Source: Prorocentrum cordatum (lineage: Eukaryota > Sar > Dinophyceae > Prorocentrales > Prorocentraceae). Taken from it: 21,514 nucleotides of DNA. Below, piece by piece: positions 8,991 to 17,290 of the stretch; the first letter of the stretch is position 1; each line of letters opens with the position of its first letter. Location: assembly GCA_963575745.1 (NCBI GenBank), contig CAUYUJ010020767.1, positions 70,001 to 91,514 of the forward strand. Direction: 5' to 3'. The notes under the pieces were generated by a model that was not told the DNA's origin, searched no databases, and saw only the letters and a list, made by a program, of their open reading frames with translations. The position numbers and the translations under genes are program-made.

Positions 8991-9120
8991 ACCCCTGCGG
9001 CCCATCTGCAGGAGCGGCGCCGTCGGCAGGACCCGCCCAGGGGGCGGGCGGGCAGATCCGGCCCGCGGCAGCAGGAGGGCCCCCCCTCAAGGCGGCGCCT
9101 GCCGAGGCCCACGCAGGAGA

Positions 9121-9146
9121 CCCTCCTCCTCCTCCTCCTCCTCCTC

Positions 9147-9181
<35 letters not shown>

Positions 9182-9605
9182 TCCTCCTCCCTCCTCCTCC
9201 TCCCCTCCTCCACCTCCTCCTCCTCCTCCTCCTCCTGCCCCGCCTCCTCCTCCTCCTCCTCCTCCTCCTCCTCCTCCTCCTCCCTCCTCCTCCCCCCCCC
9301 TCCTCCTCCTCCTCCTCCTCTCCTCCTCCTCCCCTCCTCCTCCTCCTCCTCCTCCTCCTCCTCCTCCTCCTCCTCCTCTACCCTCCCTTCCTCCTCCTCC
9401 TCCTCCTCCTCCTCCTCCTCCTCCTCTCTCCTCCTCCTCCTCCTCCTCCTCTCTCCACCTCCTCCTCCTCCTCCTCCTCCTCCTCCTCCTCCTCCTCCTC
9501 CTCCTCCTCCTCCTCCTCCTCCTCCTCCTCCTCCTGCCTCTCTCCTCCTCCTCTCCTCCCTCCTCCTCCCCCTCCCCCTCCTCCTCCTCCTCCTCCTCCT
9601 CCTCC
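9121..9605. repeat. Long CCT microsatellite (about 485 bp)
   Basis: Almost pure CCT triplets with scattered single-base changes and C10 runs near 9171 and 9292. This is the longest simple-sequence tract in the window. It is homopyrimidine/homopurine and prone to triplex formation and replication slippage. It creates open frames of hundreds of codons on both strands that should not be annotated as proteins. Confidence 0.97.
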
Positions 9606-9839
9606 GGGGCGCCGCTGGCGCGGCCGAAGCCGCCGCCCGTCTCCCCGCGCAGGTGCCCCGAGGTCACGGGAGGCATCGGGGAGGAAGCATTGGGCTTCGC
9701 GGGCGCGCAGACCTCCAGGGGAGGGCCTGATGAAGAACCCGAGGACTTCCAAGACACCCCGGGGCAGGCCCCCCACGGCGCGCAGGACGAGGCCCCGCCC
9801 GACGACGAGGCGACAGGCGGCCAGGCGCGGCGCCGAAGG

Positions 9840-9975
9840 CGGGGCTACGAAGACGACCCGCCCTGCAACGTGGTGGGCTGCAGCCGACGCCGCCCAGTGC
9901 TGGAGTTCCCGGTCTTCTGCTGCTGCCGAACCTGCCAGTGTACGGATGGCAAGGCGCGGCCCTATGCGCGAGGAG
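9840..9975 (+). pseudogene. Cysteine-rich motif remnant 2 (PCNxxGC...CCRTC)
   Basis: One frame reads DDPPCNVVGCSRRRPVLEFP and then VFCCCRTCQCTDGKA. The order C-x(3)-GC-x(n)-CCRTC-x(2)-T-x-G matches the N-terminal half of the cluster noted at 8878. The expected H...C pair after it is missing because the frame moves near 9950 into an Arg/Glu-rich sequence (MREEREAERRQEA). It may be a real exon fragment or a second copy of the motif separated by expansion of the CCT tract. Confidence 0.4.
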
Positions 9976-11368
9976 CGAGAAGCGGAGAGGCGGCAGGAGG
10001 CGTCGCGCGGCAACTCCGCGCCGAGGCACCCAGGCGCCGACGACAGACGCACGCGGCGCGATGGCCCCCCGCCGCCAGCTGGAGGAGGGGGAGCTGGGGG
10101 CGGGGGGGGCGGCGCGCGGGAGCCGTGGAAAACGACGACAAGGGAGCCTGGACAGCCGCAGGGCTCCGAGCGCCCACGACGGCCGAGGAGGCGACGGCCG
10201 GGGGGCCGCAAGAGACGCTGGCTGGCTGGGGGCCGCCCCAGGTGCAAAGCAGAGCCCCGCCCAGGAGCCGCAGAGGCGCGAGCTTGAGCAGCGTCTTCTG
10301 CCCGGCCGCCCGCACCTGGGCCACAGCGCCCCAGCCTCGAGTTGGAAGCCAGGATACCCCAAACATGCGACGTCCTGATTTTTTCAGGACGGCGTCCCTG
10401 GAAGTCCCGACCCTCTCCCAGGGGCCGGTTTTTAGTCCTGAATCGTTTTTTGACGGTCCCGAGGCCCGGCGAGGGGCCCCCCGGGCCAAAAAACTGCCAA
10501 AAGCCTCCCGCCCGGATTTTTTTTGCGACGCGATCATGTCGGCTGCTGCAGAAAAGTGCGCAGGCAGGCACGCGGGCGAAGACTGGGCGGAGGGGGGGAT
10601 CCACCGCTGCTCCCACTGCGAGATGGCCGCGCACGGGCAGGGCGTGGGCCCCCCCGCCCTGGCTCTGCCGCGGGGGCGCGCGCGCGGGAGGGGGGAGAAG
10701 AGGCAGGAGGAAGCGCCTCCGCGAGAGGCCGCCGCGGAGGGCGCCGCGACGGCGGCGGCCCTGCGGCGACCCTGTGGCAGGGCCCTGCGGCCCTGCGGCC
10801 GGGCCGGGCCAGGCCCGCGGAGGTCGCCGAGGAGCCGCCGGTCGACGCCGACCTCGGCGCGCGCCGCGGTCGGCGCGGCGGAGCCGGGCAGCGGCGGCGC
10901 CGGGCGAGGAGCGCCCGCCGCCCTCGCCCGAGGCGCGCGCCCGCAGGAGGCGCGAGGAGGCGGGGGGCGCGCGGGCAGGGGCGACGGCGGGCAAGAGGAG
11001 AGGGCGCGCAAGAACGCGGCGCGCCCGGACTCAGCGGAACCCCGCGCCAGGCCGAGGGCGAGAAGGCGGGCGTCGGTCATCGAGGAGGAGCCCGAGTCAG
11101 AGGACGACGGGCCAGGACGTCAGGAGCGCGCAGCCTTGGGGCGCGAGTACGGTGGCGCAGCGCCTGGCAGCCGGCAGGCATCGCCGCGGCCGCAGTCCAG
11201 GCCCTCCCTCCAGCCAGCGCGAGTCGAGGCCCAGGACGTCGCGCCTCCGATCCCCGGCCGAGGGCGGGCGGGCCCCCGCCCCAGAGCGGACTGCCCGCTC
11301 TGCACCGCCGCGCCCCCGGCGCGAGCGCGAGCCCCTTCCGACGCCAGCTGGGCGCGCGCCTCCCGATG
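9976..11368. other. GC-rich stretch without a convincing gene
   Basis: Frames stay open for long distances because the sequence is extremely GC-rich and stop codons are rare. The translations are low-complexity Arg/Ala/Gly/Pro mixtures. A Cys-containing fragment IHRCSHCEMAAHGQG at about 10600-10644 and an acidic SVIEEEPESEDDG at about 11073-11111 are the least repetitive pieces. Positions 10375-10515 differ from their surroundings: T- and A-runs, and a small hairpin cctga/tcagg at 10376-10390. This may be a transposon or intron remnant. Confidence 0.4.
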
Positions 11369-11414
11369 GAGGAGGAGGAGGAGGAGGAGGAGGAGGAGGA
11401 GGAGGAGGAGGAGG
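11369..11414. repeat. GGA microsatellite at the gap edge
   Basis: A pure GGA run continues into the unknown bases, so its true length is not known. Confidence 0.95.
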
Positions 11415-11514
11415 NNNNNNNNNNNNNNNNNNNNNNNNNNNNNNNNNNNNNNNNNNNNNNNNNNNNNNNNNNNNNNNNNNNNNNNNNNNNNNNNNNNNNN
11501 NNNNNNNNNNNNNN
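11415..11514. other. Assembly gap of 100 N
   Basis: Exactly 100 unknown bases lie between a GGA tract and a CA tract. A round-number gap between microsatellites is typical of a scaffold join of unknown size. Confidence 0.98.
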
Positions 11515-11591
11515 CACACCACCCAGATATACACACACACACACACACACGCATACACACACCACCCACACACACACACACACACACACAC
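11515..11591. repeat. CA dinucleotide microsatellite
   Basis: CA repeats with TA, GC and CC interruptions run from the gap to about 11591. A T6 run follows. Confidence 0.95.
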
Positions 11592-11849
11592 TTTTTTCGC
11601 TGCTGCAGTCCGCACGCTCGTCCAGGCAACCTGGGCAACGGTTTGCGAATGCTCCCGCGTGCAAGAGGCTGGGAAAAGAAGAGGGCCGGCCGCGGAGGGG
11701 AGGGCGACGTGAGGAGGAGGGGAAGGCGCACTCACGCAAGAACGCGCACGGGATTTTGCCCGGCTGGCCCGCCCTTGCGGGACGGGATGAGGTGAGAACG
11801 GGCGAGCGGCTTGAAGCACTTATCCGCGGAGCAAAGGTTACCCACCGCC

Positions 11850-12024
11850 CACCAAACCACCCTGACCCAACCCGAAGGCTCCGCTTTGCCCTCCATTTCC
11901 AGTGGGGGGGGGGTCGGGGAACATTGAAAAAACACGCAGGGGGCCCGTACCCCCCCCCCCCACCCGAAATTTGGGCGAAATTCGGATCTTCGGGTTGGGT
12001 TGGGGTGGTCTGGTGCACCAGACC
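11850..12024. repeat. Large imperfect hairpin
   Basis: Positions 11850-11877 (caccaaaccacc...cccgaag) are the reverse complement of 11988-12015 at 25 of 28 positions. The similarity continues inward with indels as far as the G-run at about 11904 and the C-run at about 11951, so the arms are roughly 55-60 bp. The right edge carries a perfect 18-bp palindrome, ggtctggtgcaccagacc (12007-12024). The structure resembles a foldback transposon, but I found no target-site duplication. The 11592-11849 flank has no recognisable gene. Confidence 0.7.
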
Positions 12025-12186
12025 CATGGGTAGTCAGTTCCCGGGGGGGGGGGGGGGGCGCATCGACTTCCCATCGCCCGTCCATCGCCGACAGGGGCCC
12101 GACGTCCCGCCCGCCCCGTCCAGGCAAACGTGCGGGCTCACCACCGTCGGGGGCCCGTATCGCCGATCCATCGACCACGCGCCGCC

Positions 12187-12590
12187 GCTTCCAGGGTCGA
12201 TGTGCCCCCCCCCCCCCCCCCTCGAGCTGGTTCCCCCTTTCGCTCGAAGAAGAAAAGCCACACGAACATGAACTTTTGGCGCTCCGCGCGGATTTCTTGG
12301 ATCCGCGCCTGGGCCTCAGGGCCCCCGGCGGCGCCCCCGGCGCCGCCACTGGCGCGCTCCGCGCGCCAGAAAGGGGGGTCCAGCGCGAAGCGCGAATGTT
12401 TTCTTTCTTCTTCCATTCGCTCCCGCGGAGCCCTCCCCCTCCCGCAGCCGCGGTACCCAGTCTGCGTCGCCGATTCCAGGTCGATGTGTCCCCCCCCCCC
12501 CCCCCTCGGAGCTGGCTACCCCCTCTCGCTCCCGCGGAGCCCTCCCTCCCCCTCCCGCAGCCGCGGTGCCCAGTCTGCCGCAGCCCTCCG
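12187..12590. repeat. Tandem duplication, first copy split by an insertion
   Basis: Copy 2 (12471-12583) reads ttccaggtcgatgtg, a C-run, gagctgg, ctcgctcccgcggagccctcc, cccgcagccgcggtgcccagtctgc. Copy 1 has the same words split in two: 12189-12245 up to ttcgctc, and 12416-12470 from ttcgctcccgcgg to gtacccagtctgc. The 170 bp between them is family 1 element A. Copy 2 is therefore the unfilled version of the insertion site. Confidence 0.85.
12246..12415. mobile_element. Family 1 foldback element, copy A
   Basis: The ends are set by comparison with the empty paralogous site at 12521-12540. The element starts gaagaagaaaagcc and ends ttctttcttcttcca, which are inverted repeats of each other. It is flanked by ttcgctc at 12239-12245 and 12416-12422; extending to 8 bp gives tttcgctc against attcgctc, one mismatch. 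Inside are aacttttggcgctccgcgcg at 12271-12290, then a Bam-like ggatcc, nested GC palindromes (ggcggcgcc...ggcgccgcc; tggcgcg...cgcgcca), and an eroded right arm near 12376-12404. No coding capacity, so it is non-autonomous. Confidence 0.85.
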
Positions 12591-12763
12591 TGTACCGGAC
12601 CACCATGCTTTTCTGTGCCGGCCAGCCTGTCTCGGCCCGCCCCCGCCGACACGCCACAGCCGCGCCGCGGGCCCCGGCCCGCCCCTCCCGCCATCACCCC
12701 TCCCCCCCGGGGACGTCTTCGCGGGGGCCTGGAGGACCGAAGGCCTCCGTTCTGGACCCGGGG

Positions 12764-12866
12764 AGGAGGAGGGGGAGGAGGCGGAGGAGGAGGAGGAGGA
12801 GGAGGAGGAGGAGAAGAGGAGGAGGGGGAGGAGGAGGGGGAGGAGGAGGAGGAGGAGGAGGAGGGG
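12764..12866. repeat. GGA microsatellite
   Basis: GGA and GGGGA triplets with an AGAAGAGGA interruption. Flanking 12591-12763 and 12867-13140 show no gene. The leucine/cysteine-rich frame that opens at 12943 comes from a ctgcttctgctgcttct simple repeat. Confidence 0.9.
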
Positions 12867-13148
12867 GCGGTCGAGAGGGGAGTGATGATGTAGGGGGGGG
12901 GGGGAACGTCACGGCTGAGGCCCCGACACCTCCCCGGGCCTCATGGCCCTGCTTCTGCTATACTCCTGTTCCTGCCTCGTCTGCTGCTTCTGCTGCTTCT
13001 CTTGCCTGTGCTCCTTCTCCCTCTCCCCCCCCGTGCTTCTCCCACACGTGCCCTCGGCGCCACTTGAGCCGCGCACCGCGTGCATCGGGCCACGCTTTGC
13101 GCCCGCCCCTCTTGGACGCCCCCCCCTCTCGGACGCCCCCGACTGGAG

Positions 13149-13287
13149 TGAAGTCGGGCACGCCCCTCTACGGGAGGAATTATCCAGACAGATAGTTGGG
13201 GGACTTTTTTTGTTTGTTTGAACAGTTGTGGGGTATTTCTAACTGTTCGCCCAGAATCCCCCTGTATGGGGCACATGCCCGACCTAA
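13149..13287. mobile_element. Family 2 inverted-repeat element, copy 1
   Basis: The left end is tgaaGTCGGGCACGCCCCTCTA and the right end is CCTGTATGGGGCACATGCCCGACctaa, which are near-complementary. The element is bounded by a perfect 8-bp direct repeat, gactggag, at 13141-13148 and 13288-13295. The interior is AT-richer with a T7 run. It is 139 bp and has no coding capacity. Confidence 0.88.
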
Positions 13288-13295
13288 GACTGGAG

Positions 13296-13703
13296 GCAGA
13301 ACGTCCCTTCCGGACGGAGCACGCGGAGGTGGCGCACCCGATCGCCGGACATCGGCCCCCCCGCCCGGGCACCGCCGGCACCTGGAAGCAAGAGGAGTCG
13401 TGCGCGCTGCGCCGCCCTGCCTCTTCTCTCTGGATCCCCCTCGCCGAGTGGGCCCCCCTCTTGCCGGGGGCTCTGCGGTACTCCAAAACCCCTTATTCAT
13501 CGACCCCCCTAAAAGACCGGACCCCCCCCCAAATGCGACCTAATATTCCCGACCCCCCTCTTCGACGGAGCGCCTTAGTAAACCGGACCCCCTAAGGTGC
13601 AATCCAAGGAAAGGGAACTAATACACAGGACCCCCCAGTTACAAGAAGGGCGCCTTAAAAAACCGGATCCGGGGGACGATTAATAAGGAATTTGGAGTAG
13701 GTT
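13296..13703. other. Gene-free stretch with short ccggacccc repeats
   Basis: No gene is recognised. Between 13490 and 13670 the words accggaccccc and gcgcctta(a/g)(t/a)aaaccgga recur two or three times each, an old short-period repeat. Confidence 0.5.
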
Positions 13704-13874
13704 CGCGTCGTGTCGACCGGCGGTGACCCCGCCGCCGGCGTTCAGTTTCGAACGCCGCCGGCGACACCCGATCGGCCCGTCGTTGAGCGATTCGGCCTTT
13801 CTGCAGCGGCCGGTCGGTCAAGGTTGAGCGGTTCCCGCGGTGTCAGGAACCAACACTTGGGTCGACACGACGCG
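13704..13874. repeat. Inverted repeat with perfect 15-bp arms
   Basis: cgcgtcgtgtcgacc at 13704-13718 is the exact reverse complement of ggtcgacacgacgcg at 13860-13874. A smaller hairpin, cggcgttc/gaacgccg, lies inside at about 13737-13756. The 141-bp spacer has no gene. It may be another foldback element; no target duplication was seen. Confidence 0.7.
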
Positions 13875-13914
13875 AGCTTGCCGTAAATGCACACCTCCTT
13901 CAGGCTGGAGTTCT

Positions 13915-13969
13915 GTTGGGCATGTCCCTCTACAGGAGGAGTATTCAAAATTAGTCAGGGGACGAGGCA
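13915..13969. mobile_element. Family 2 element, left half only (copy 2)
   Basis: gttgggcatgtccctctaca, then ggaggagtattcaaaa and tagtcaggggac, match the left half of copy 3 closely. The sequence then changes to unrelated GC-rich DNA and no right terminus follows, so this copy is truncated. Confidence 0.8.
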
Positions 13970-14037
13970 CGCGGCGTGCCGAGGAGCGGGGCTGCCCGTG
14001 GCACGTCAGGGCCCTTGCGGACCCTCTGAAACAACGC

Positions 14038-14217
14038 CATGAACGCAAACTTCTGGCGCTCCGCGCGGATTTCTTGGATCCGCGCTGGCCCCCCCCCCCC
14101 CCGGCGGCGCCTCGGGCGCCGCCCCTGGCGCGCTCCGCGCGCCATGGAAGGGGGTCTGGCGCGGATCCAAGAACTCCGCGCGAACCTCCGAAAATTTATG
14201 TTTTTCTGTTTTTTGTT
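14038..14217. mobile_element. Family 1 foldback element, copy B
   Basis: The left arm at 14047-14088 and the right arm at about 14157-14198 are complementary at about 33 of 42 positions and centre on gcggatttcttggatccgcg. Between them are a C14 run and the nested palindromes ggcggcgcc/ggcgccgcc and ggcgcg/cgcgcc. Flanking 8-mers gaccctct (14030-14037) and gtccctct (14218-14225) match at 7 of 8 positions and are the likely target-site duplication. It is 180 bp and noncoding. Confidence 0.82.
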
Positions 14218-14229
14218 GTCCCTCTAGGG

Positions 14230-14392
14230 AAGTGAGAAGGAGGAGGCCTTCTCAGAAAGCGGCGCGGGACCTCTCAGGAGCCCCCATCGCGCCTTCTCAG
14301 AAGTTCTGAGCGTCTTCGAAGAGGGCGTAAGAAACTGTTCAGAAGGCCGGGTGACATCCGAGCCTTCTGAGAAGGCCTTCTCCTTCTCACTT
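14230..14392. mobile_element. Family 3 foldback element
   Basis: The 31-bp arms at 14230-14260 (aagtgagaaggaggaggcct...) and 14362-14392 (...ccttctccttctcactt) are complementary at 29 of 31 positions. The spacer contains further ccttctcagaag-type palindromes. It starts four bases after the right duplication of copy B. It resembles the other short inverted-repeat elements in layout but shares no sequence with them. No target-site duplication is clear. Confidence 0.75.
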
Positions 14393-14746
14393 GGGCTCGC
14401 CGCCGACAAAATTGATTTGTTCGTCGAGTCAACGAAAAATTCGTAGAATGCCAAGTCGATCGCCAAACAAACTAAGAGTTGTTCGTGGACCGGACAACAA
14501 AACAGCTTTTTGGGGTAGATCATTTCTGTAGCCAATCCCCTGCTCGACGCGTGCCTGCGGACGCGGCCGCAAGAAGTCCTCGCGAGAAGCCCAACCCTCC
14601 CAGGAGATCAAACACCGCTGCTAGGTCGGGCCGCCATCCCGGAAGCGAAGTGCTTCCATAAGGATGCAGAAGCGAAGCCTTCTCAATGGAGGTCGTGCCT
14701 CCGGCTCGAGGGTTTTTGATCCCCTGAGCCGAATCTCCGCCGAGTC

Positions 14747-14909
14747 TTATGTCGGGCATGTCCCTCTACAGGGGGAGTATTCAAAAATAGTCCAAAAATT
14801 GTCAGGGGACTTTTTTTTTTTTTTTTTTTTTTGTATTTTTGAGCATGTCTCGGGTTTTTTTGTTGTTCTTCGTCCAAAATCCGCCTGTAGGGGGACAGGC
14901 CCGACTTAA
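14747..14909. mobile_element. Family 2 inverted-repeat element, copy 3
   Basis: The best-preserved copy. The left end is ttatGTCGGGCATGTCCCTCTA and the right end is CCTGTAGGGGGACAGGCCCGACttaa. It is flanked by a perfect 8-bp duplication, gccgagtc, at 14739-14746 and 14910-14917. The interior carries gtattcaaaaatagtcc, caggggac, a T-run of about 20 and cgtccaaaatccg, which extends the inverted repeat. 163 bp, noncoding. Confidence 0.92.
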
Positions 14910-15101
14910 GCCGAGTCCCTGGACGCGGGGGCAGGCCCGGCGCATCCTGCTTGCAGCGGCCTCTCGACGCCCGCGGGGAGCCGCCCCTCGAAGCCCTGAG
15001 GCGCCCCTCGAGGCGAAGGGCACCTCTCGGCGCGCCGCGCCCGAGGCGGGGACGCCCCCGAGGCTCACCCCCGTCGAAGAGCGCCCGGCCTCTTGTCTCG
15101 G

Positions 15102-15254
15102 GTCGGGCACGCCCCCCTATATACAGGAGGAGTGTTCAAAAATGGTATCCAAAAAGATAGTCCGGGGACGATGTTGCTTCTATTACTGTTTCATGCTCTG
15201 CATCTGTTTCAACAGTTTTTGTCCTAGATCTGCCTGTAGGGGGACATGCCCGAC
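15102..15254. mobile_element. Family 2 inverted-repeat element, copy 4
   Basis: The left end is GTCGGGCACGCCCCCCTATA and the right end is CTGTAGGGGGACATGCCCGAC. The interior shares ggaggagtgttcaaaaatgg and gtccggggacga with other copies. The candidate duplication is imperfect (tcttgtct against tcttgccc, offset by a few bases), so the exact ends are uncertain. Confidence 0.85.
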
Positions 15255-15344
15255 CTATGTCTTGCCCTGCGCCCCCACTGCACGTGCCAGGAGGCACGGC
15301 GGCGGATCTATTCTGACCCCGCGACCGCGGACCACGAAGGATCG

Positions 15345-15540
15345 ACGAGGCGAAAAGGGCACACGCAGAAACTTCCGAACGCTCGCGCGGACGTCTTGGA
15401 TCGGCGCTGACCCTCAGGCGTAAGCCCCGGCCCTGGCCCCCGCACCGGCCCCGGCGCGCCAGGCATGGGGGGCCCAGCACCGATCCAGGATCTCCGCGCG
15501 CACTTTCGGACGTTGACGGTCGGGAACTTTTGGTTAGCGT
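15345..15540. mobile_element. Family 1 foldback element, copy C (old)
   Basis: The arms at 15369-15409 (aaacttccgaacgctcgcgc...) and 15475-15515 (...tctccgcgcgcactttcgga...) are complementary at about 32 of 41 positions and keep the ttggatc/gatcca core. The centre is GC-rich (ccggccctggcccccgcacc). It is more diverged than copies A, B and D, and the outer ends are estimates. The 15541-15740 flank has no gene. Confidence 0.7.
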
Positions 15541-15740
15541 GTCGCTCCGCTGGCTCTGGCCCACCGCGCTTCGGAGCGACGCGCCAGCCACGCCCCAAGC
15601 CCCCGAGGGTCCACGTCCCGAGCCTTCCCCGGCCTCGCGCGCAGCGGAGCGACGCGCTACCAGCCCGCAGGGCACAGCATGTCGCCAGCGCCGCCGCCGC
15701 GGCCTGCTATAGGCAAAAGTTCCTGGCCATACCCTTAGCT

Positions 15741-15915
15741 CCGACGTTGCGCAAGAATTAGAGCATCATCACAAGTCACAAGTAGAGCCCTGGAGCCCAT
15801 CTTTCTGCCGCATTTTTCGAGCCGGATCGATCGGTGGACTAGTCATGGGGCCCGAAGCTGGGCGAGAAAGCCCCGTGTGAAACAGTGGCAACGCCCGGAT
15901 CTCAGGGTATCCCTG
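15741..15915. repeat. Diverged duplication, left copy
   Basis: ccgacgttgcg, then agccctgga, attttt(g)ttcgagc, ggatcgatcggtg and ggggcccgaagc occur in the same order here and about 425 bp downstream at 16166-16340. I see no open frame spanning either copy, so this looks like a noncoding segmental duplication or two copies of a dispersed repeat. Confidence 0.7.
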
Positions 15916-16165
15916 GCTCCAGATCCGCCCTCCTCTGCAGGCAGGGCGGAAATTCTCCTCCCTAATTTTCAGGCTCCTTTGATGACGATTTCCGCGTTGA
16001 TTTGCAGTCGCTGTTTCCGCCGGAGTGTTGCGGGAATATCAGCCCTATGTGTCTGATGCTGAGATTTCCGTTCGCACCGTTCCGACTTGTTTTTATGTCG
16101 GAAGAACGCAAAAGGACCACGGCGGGTCCGGAGTTAGTTAGGGTTGTCCATGCCCTGCATGGAGT

Positions 16166-16340
16166 CCGACGTTGCGAAGACATGGCAACAGCAGGAAAAA
16201 TCACGACCTGGAGCCCTGGACCCCGCCTTCCTGGGCAATTTTTGTTCGAGCTGGATCGATCGGTGATGTCCCTGGGGCCCGAAGCCCGCCAGAAACCGTC
16301 CGCGGTGCGAACAACAGTTTTTCACGCCCAGGGCTTAGGG
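16166..16340. repeat. Diverged duplication, right copy
   Basis: Partner of 15741-15915, sharing gagccctgga, cgagctggatcgatcggtg and ctggggcccgaagc in order. The stretch from 15916 to 16165 between the copies holds nothing I recognise. Confidence 0.7.
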
Positions 16341-16565
16341 TCCCGAGCTTGGTTTTCGGGCCAACACAGGTGTCGGAATCAATTGAGCAACACTCACGCA
16401 TAGCATATGGTATGAACTCCCCCCCTTCCCCAGAATGCAATGTTGGGCTCGGATCTCCCGAGTGAGTGTCGGACCAGTGATGTGCCAACTTTGAATTGCG
16501 GGGGGGAGGGGGAGTGCTGCTTAATTTTTTCCATCAACTGTGGCTCGGGCCTTCGGGGCCGTTCG

Positions 16566-16641
16566 GGACGATCCGGGCACCCCTGGAACGCTCTCGGCGG
16601 GGCGCAGCCGATGGAAGGCATCCCGAGGCTGGAAAGAGCCG
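16566..16641 (+). repeat. Dispersed repeat, forward copy
   Basis: This segment, with cggcggggcgcagccgatgg and ggcatcccgaggctgg, resembles the reverse complement of 19950-20024 over about 75 bp, roughly 70-75 percent by eye. The pair flanks exons 1 and 2 of the glycosyltransferase gene in opposite orientations. Confidence 0.55.
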
Positions 16642-16749
16642 GCGAGCAGCGACGACAGCGCCCGAGAGCCTCGAACACTTCGAACTTCGAGGGGCCTCTG
16701 TGTATGCCTGTCTGCCCTCCTCGTATAAGAGAAAAGGTGACAGGTCCAG

Positions 16750-16792
16750 CGCAAATCTGAGGAATCCTCGCGGACCTCCGAGGTTTTATGTT
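16750..16792. mobile_element. Family 1 right-half remnant
   Basis: gcgcaaatctgaggaatcct and cgcggacctccgaggtttta follow the wording of the right arm of copy B (gcgcggatccaagaactccg, cgcgaacctccgaaaattta). No left arm is seen. It lies upstream of exon 1. Confidence 0.5.
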
Positions 16793-17018
16793 GATGCCAC
16801 TTTGTGTTCCCCTATCGAAAGGAGCTCACTACAGCATCGATTTACCGCAGACTTGAATTCTTTCGTCGAAATCTACGGAAAGTCCGTAGAGTGTTCCTAT
16901 GTCTACGAGCACTCGGCGCAATTTTGATAGATTCGACGGACAGCTCAACCTTGGGGTAAAGCAAAACCGTGTGGTCGACCTCGTACTCGAAGCCTGTCTT
17001 CCTCGAAAAGGAGCCCCC

Positions 17019-17203
17019 ATGCCCTCCCCGCGGCGCGCGCCCCTCGCCGTGGCCGCCGCCCTCTGCGGCGCGCGCGCGGCCGCCGCGCTGGGCGTGCGCG
17101 ACCTGCCGGGCACCGAGGCCGGCGGGGCCGCGGCGGGTGGCGCGGGGGCCCGCGCGGCCGACGGGGGCCCCTGCGACGGGTGCGAGTTCACGATCGACCT
17201 CAG
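17019..17203 (+). CDS. Exon 1 of secreted GT61-like glycosyltransferase: signal peptide and start of first unit
   Basis: The ATG at 17019 opens a typical signal peptide: MPSPRRAP as the basic head, then a hydrophobic Leu/Ala core LAVAAALCGARAAAALG. A small linker rich in Gly and Ala follows, then PCDGCEFTIDL. An upstream in-frame ATG at 16899 would put 40 polar residues before the signal core, so 17019 is preferred. The frame runs on into proline codons and a GAA microsatellite, which is intronic. The true continuation is at 17944: AG at 17202-17203 plus G at 17944 makes the Arg codon of DLRCEG, exactly as the paralogous module at 21384 reads without interruption. The product should enter the secretory pathway. 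No spliced-leader acceptor could be fixed. Confidence 0.7.
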
Positions 17204-17217
17204 GCCGCCGCCGCCGC

Positions 17218-17290
17218 CGTCCGAAGAAGAAGAAGAAGAAGACGAAGAAGAAGGAGAAGGAGAAGAAGGAGAAGGAGAAGAAGAAGAATC
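17218..17290. repeat. GAA/GAAGGA microsatellite
   Basis: GAA triplets with GAC and GGA variants. They merge into the left end of family 1 element D, whose terminus is itself GAAGAAGAA-like, so the tract may have expanded from the element end. Confidence 0.9.

Noticed and set aside
8009-9757. A 582-codon minus-strand frame, and a similar 538-codon one at 9378-10994
   Set aside because: Both are antisense to the retroelement or lie over the CCT tract, where they give poly-Glu/Gly/Arg. The non-repeat parts show no domain I recognise.
8943-11795. A 950-codon frame without stops on the + strand
   Set aside because: It runs through the CCT tract, very GC-rich sequence, the 100-N gap and the CA tract. 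Openness is explained by triplet repeats and scarcity of stops, and the translation is low-complexity almost throughout.
12943-13221. A short Leu/Cys/Ser-rich frame that looks like a membrane peptide
   Set aside because: It comes from a ctgcttctg simple repeat followed by a C-rich run, and then runs into family 2 copy 1.
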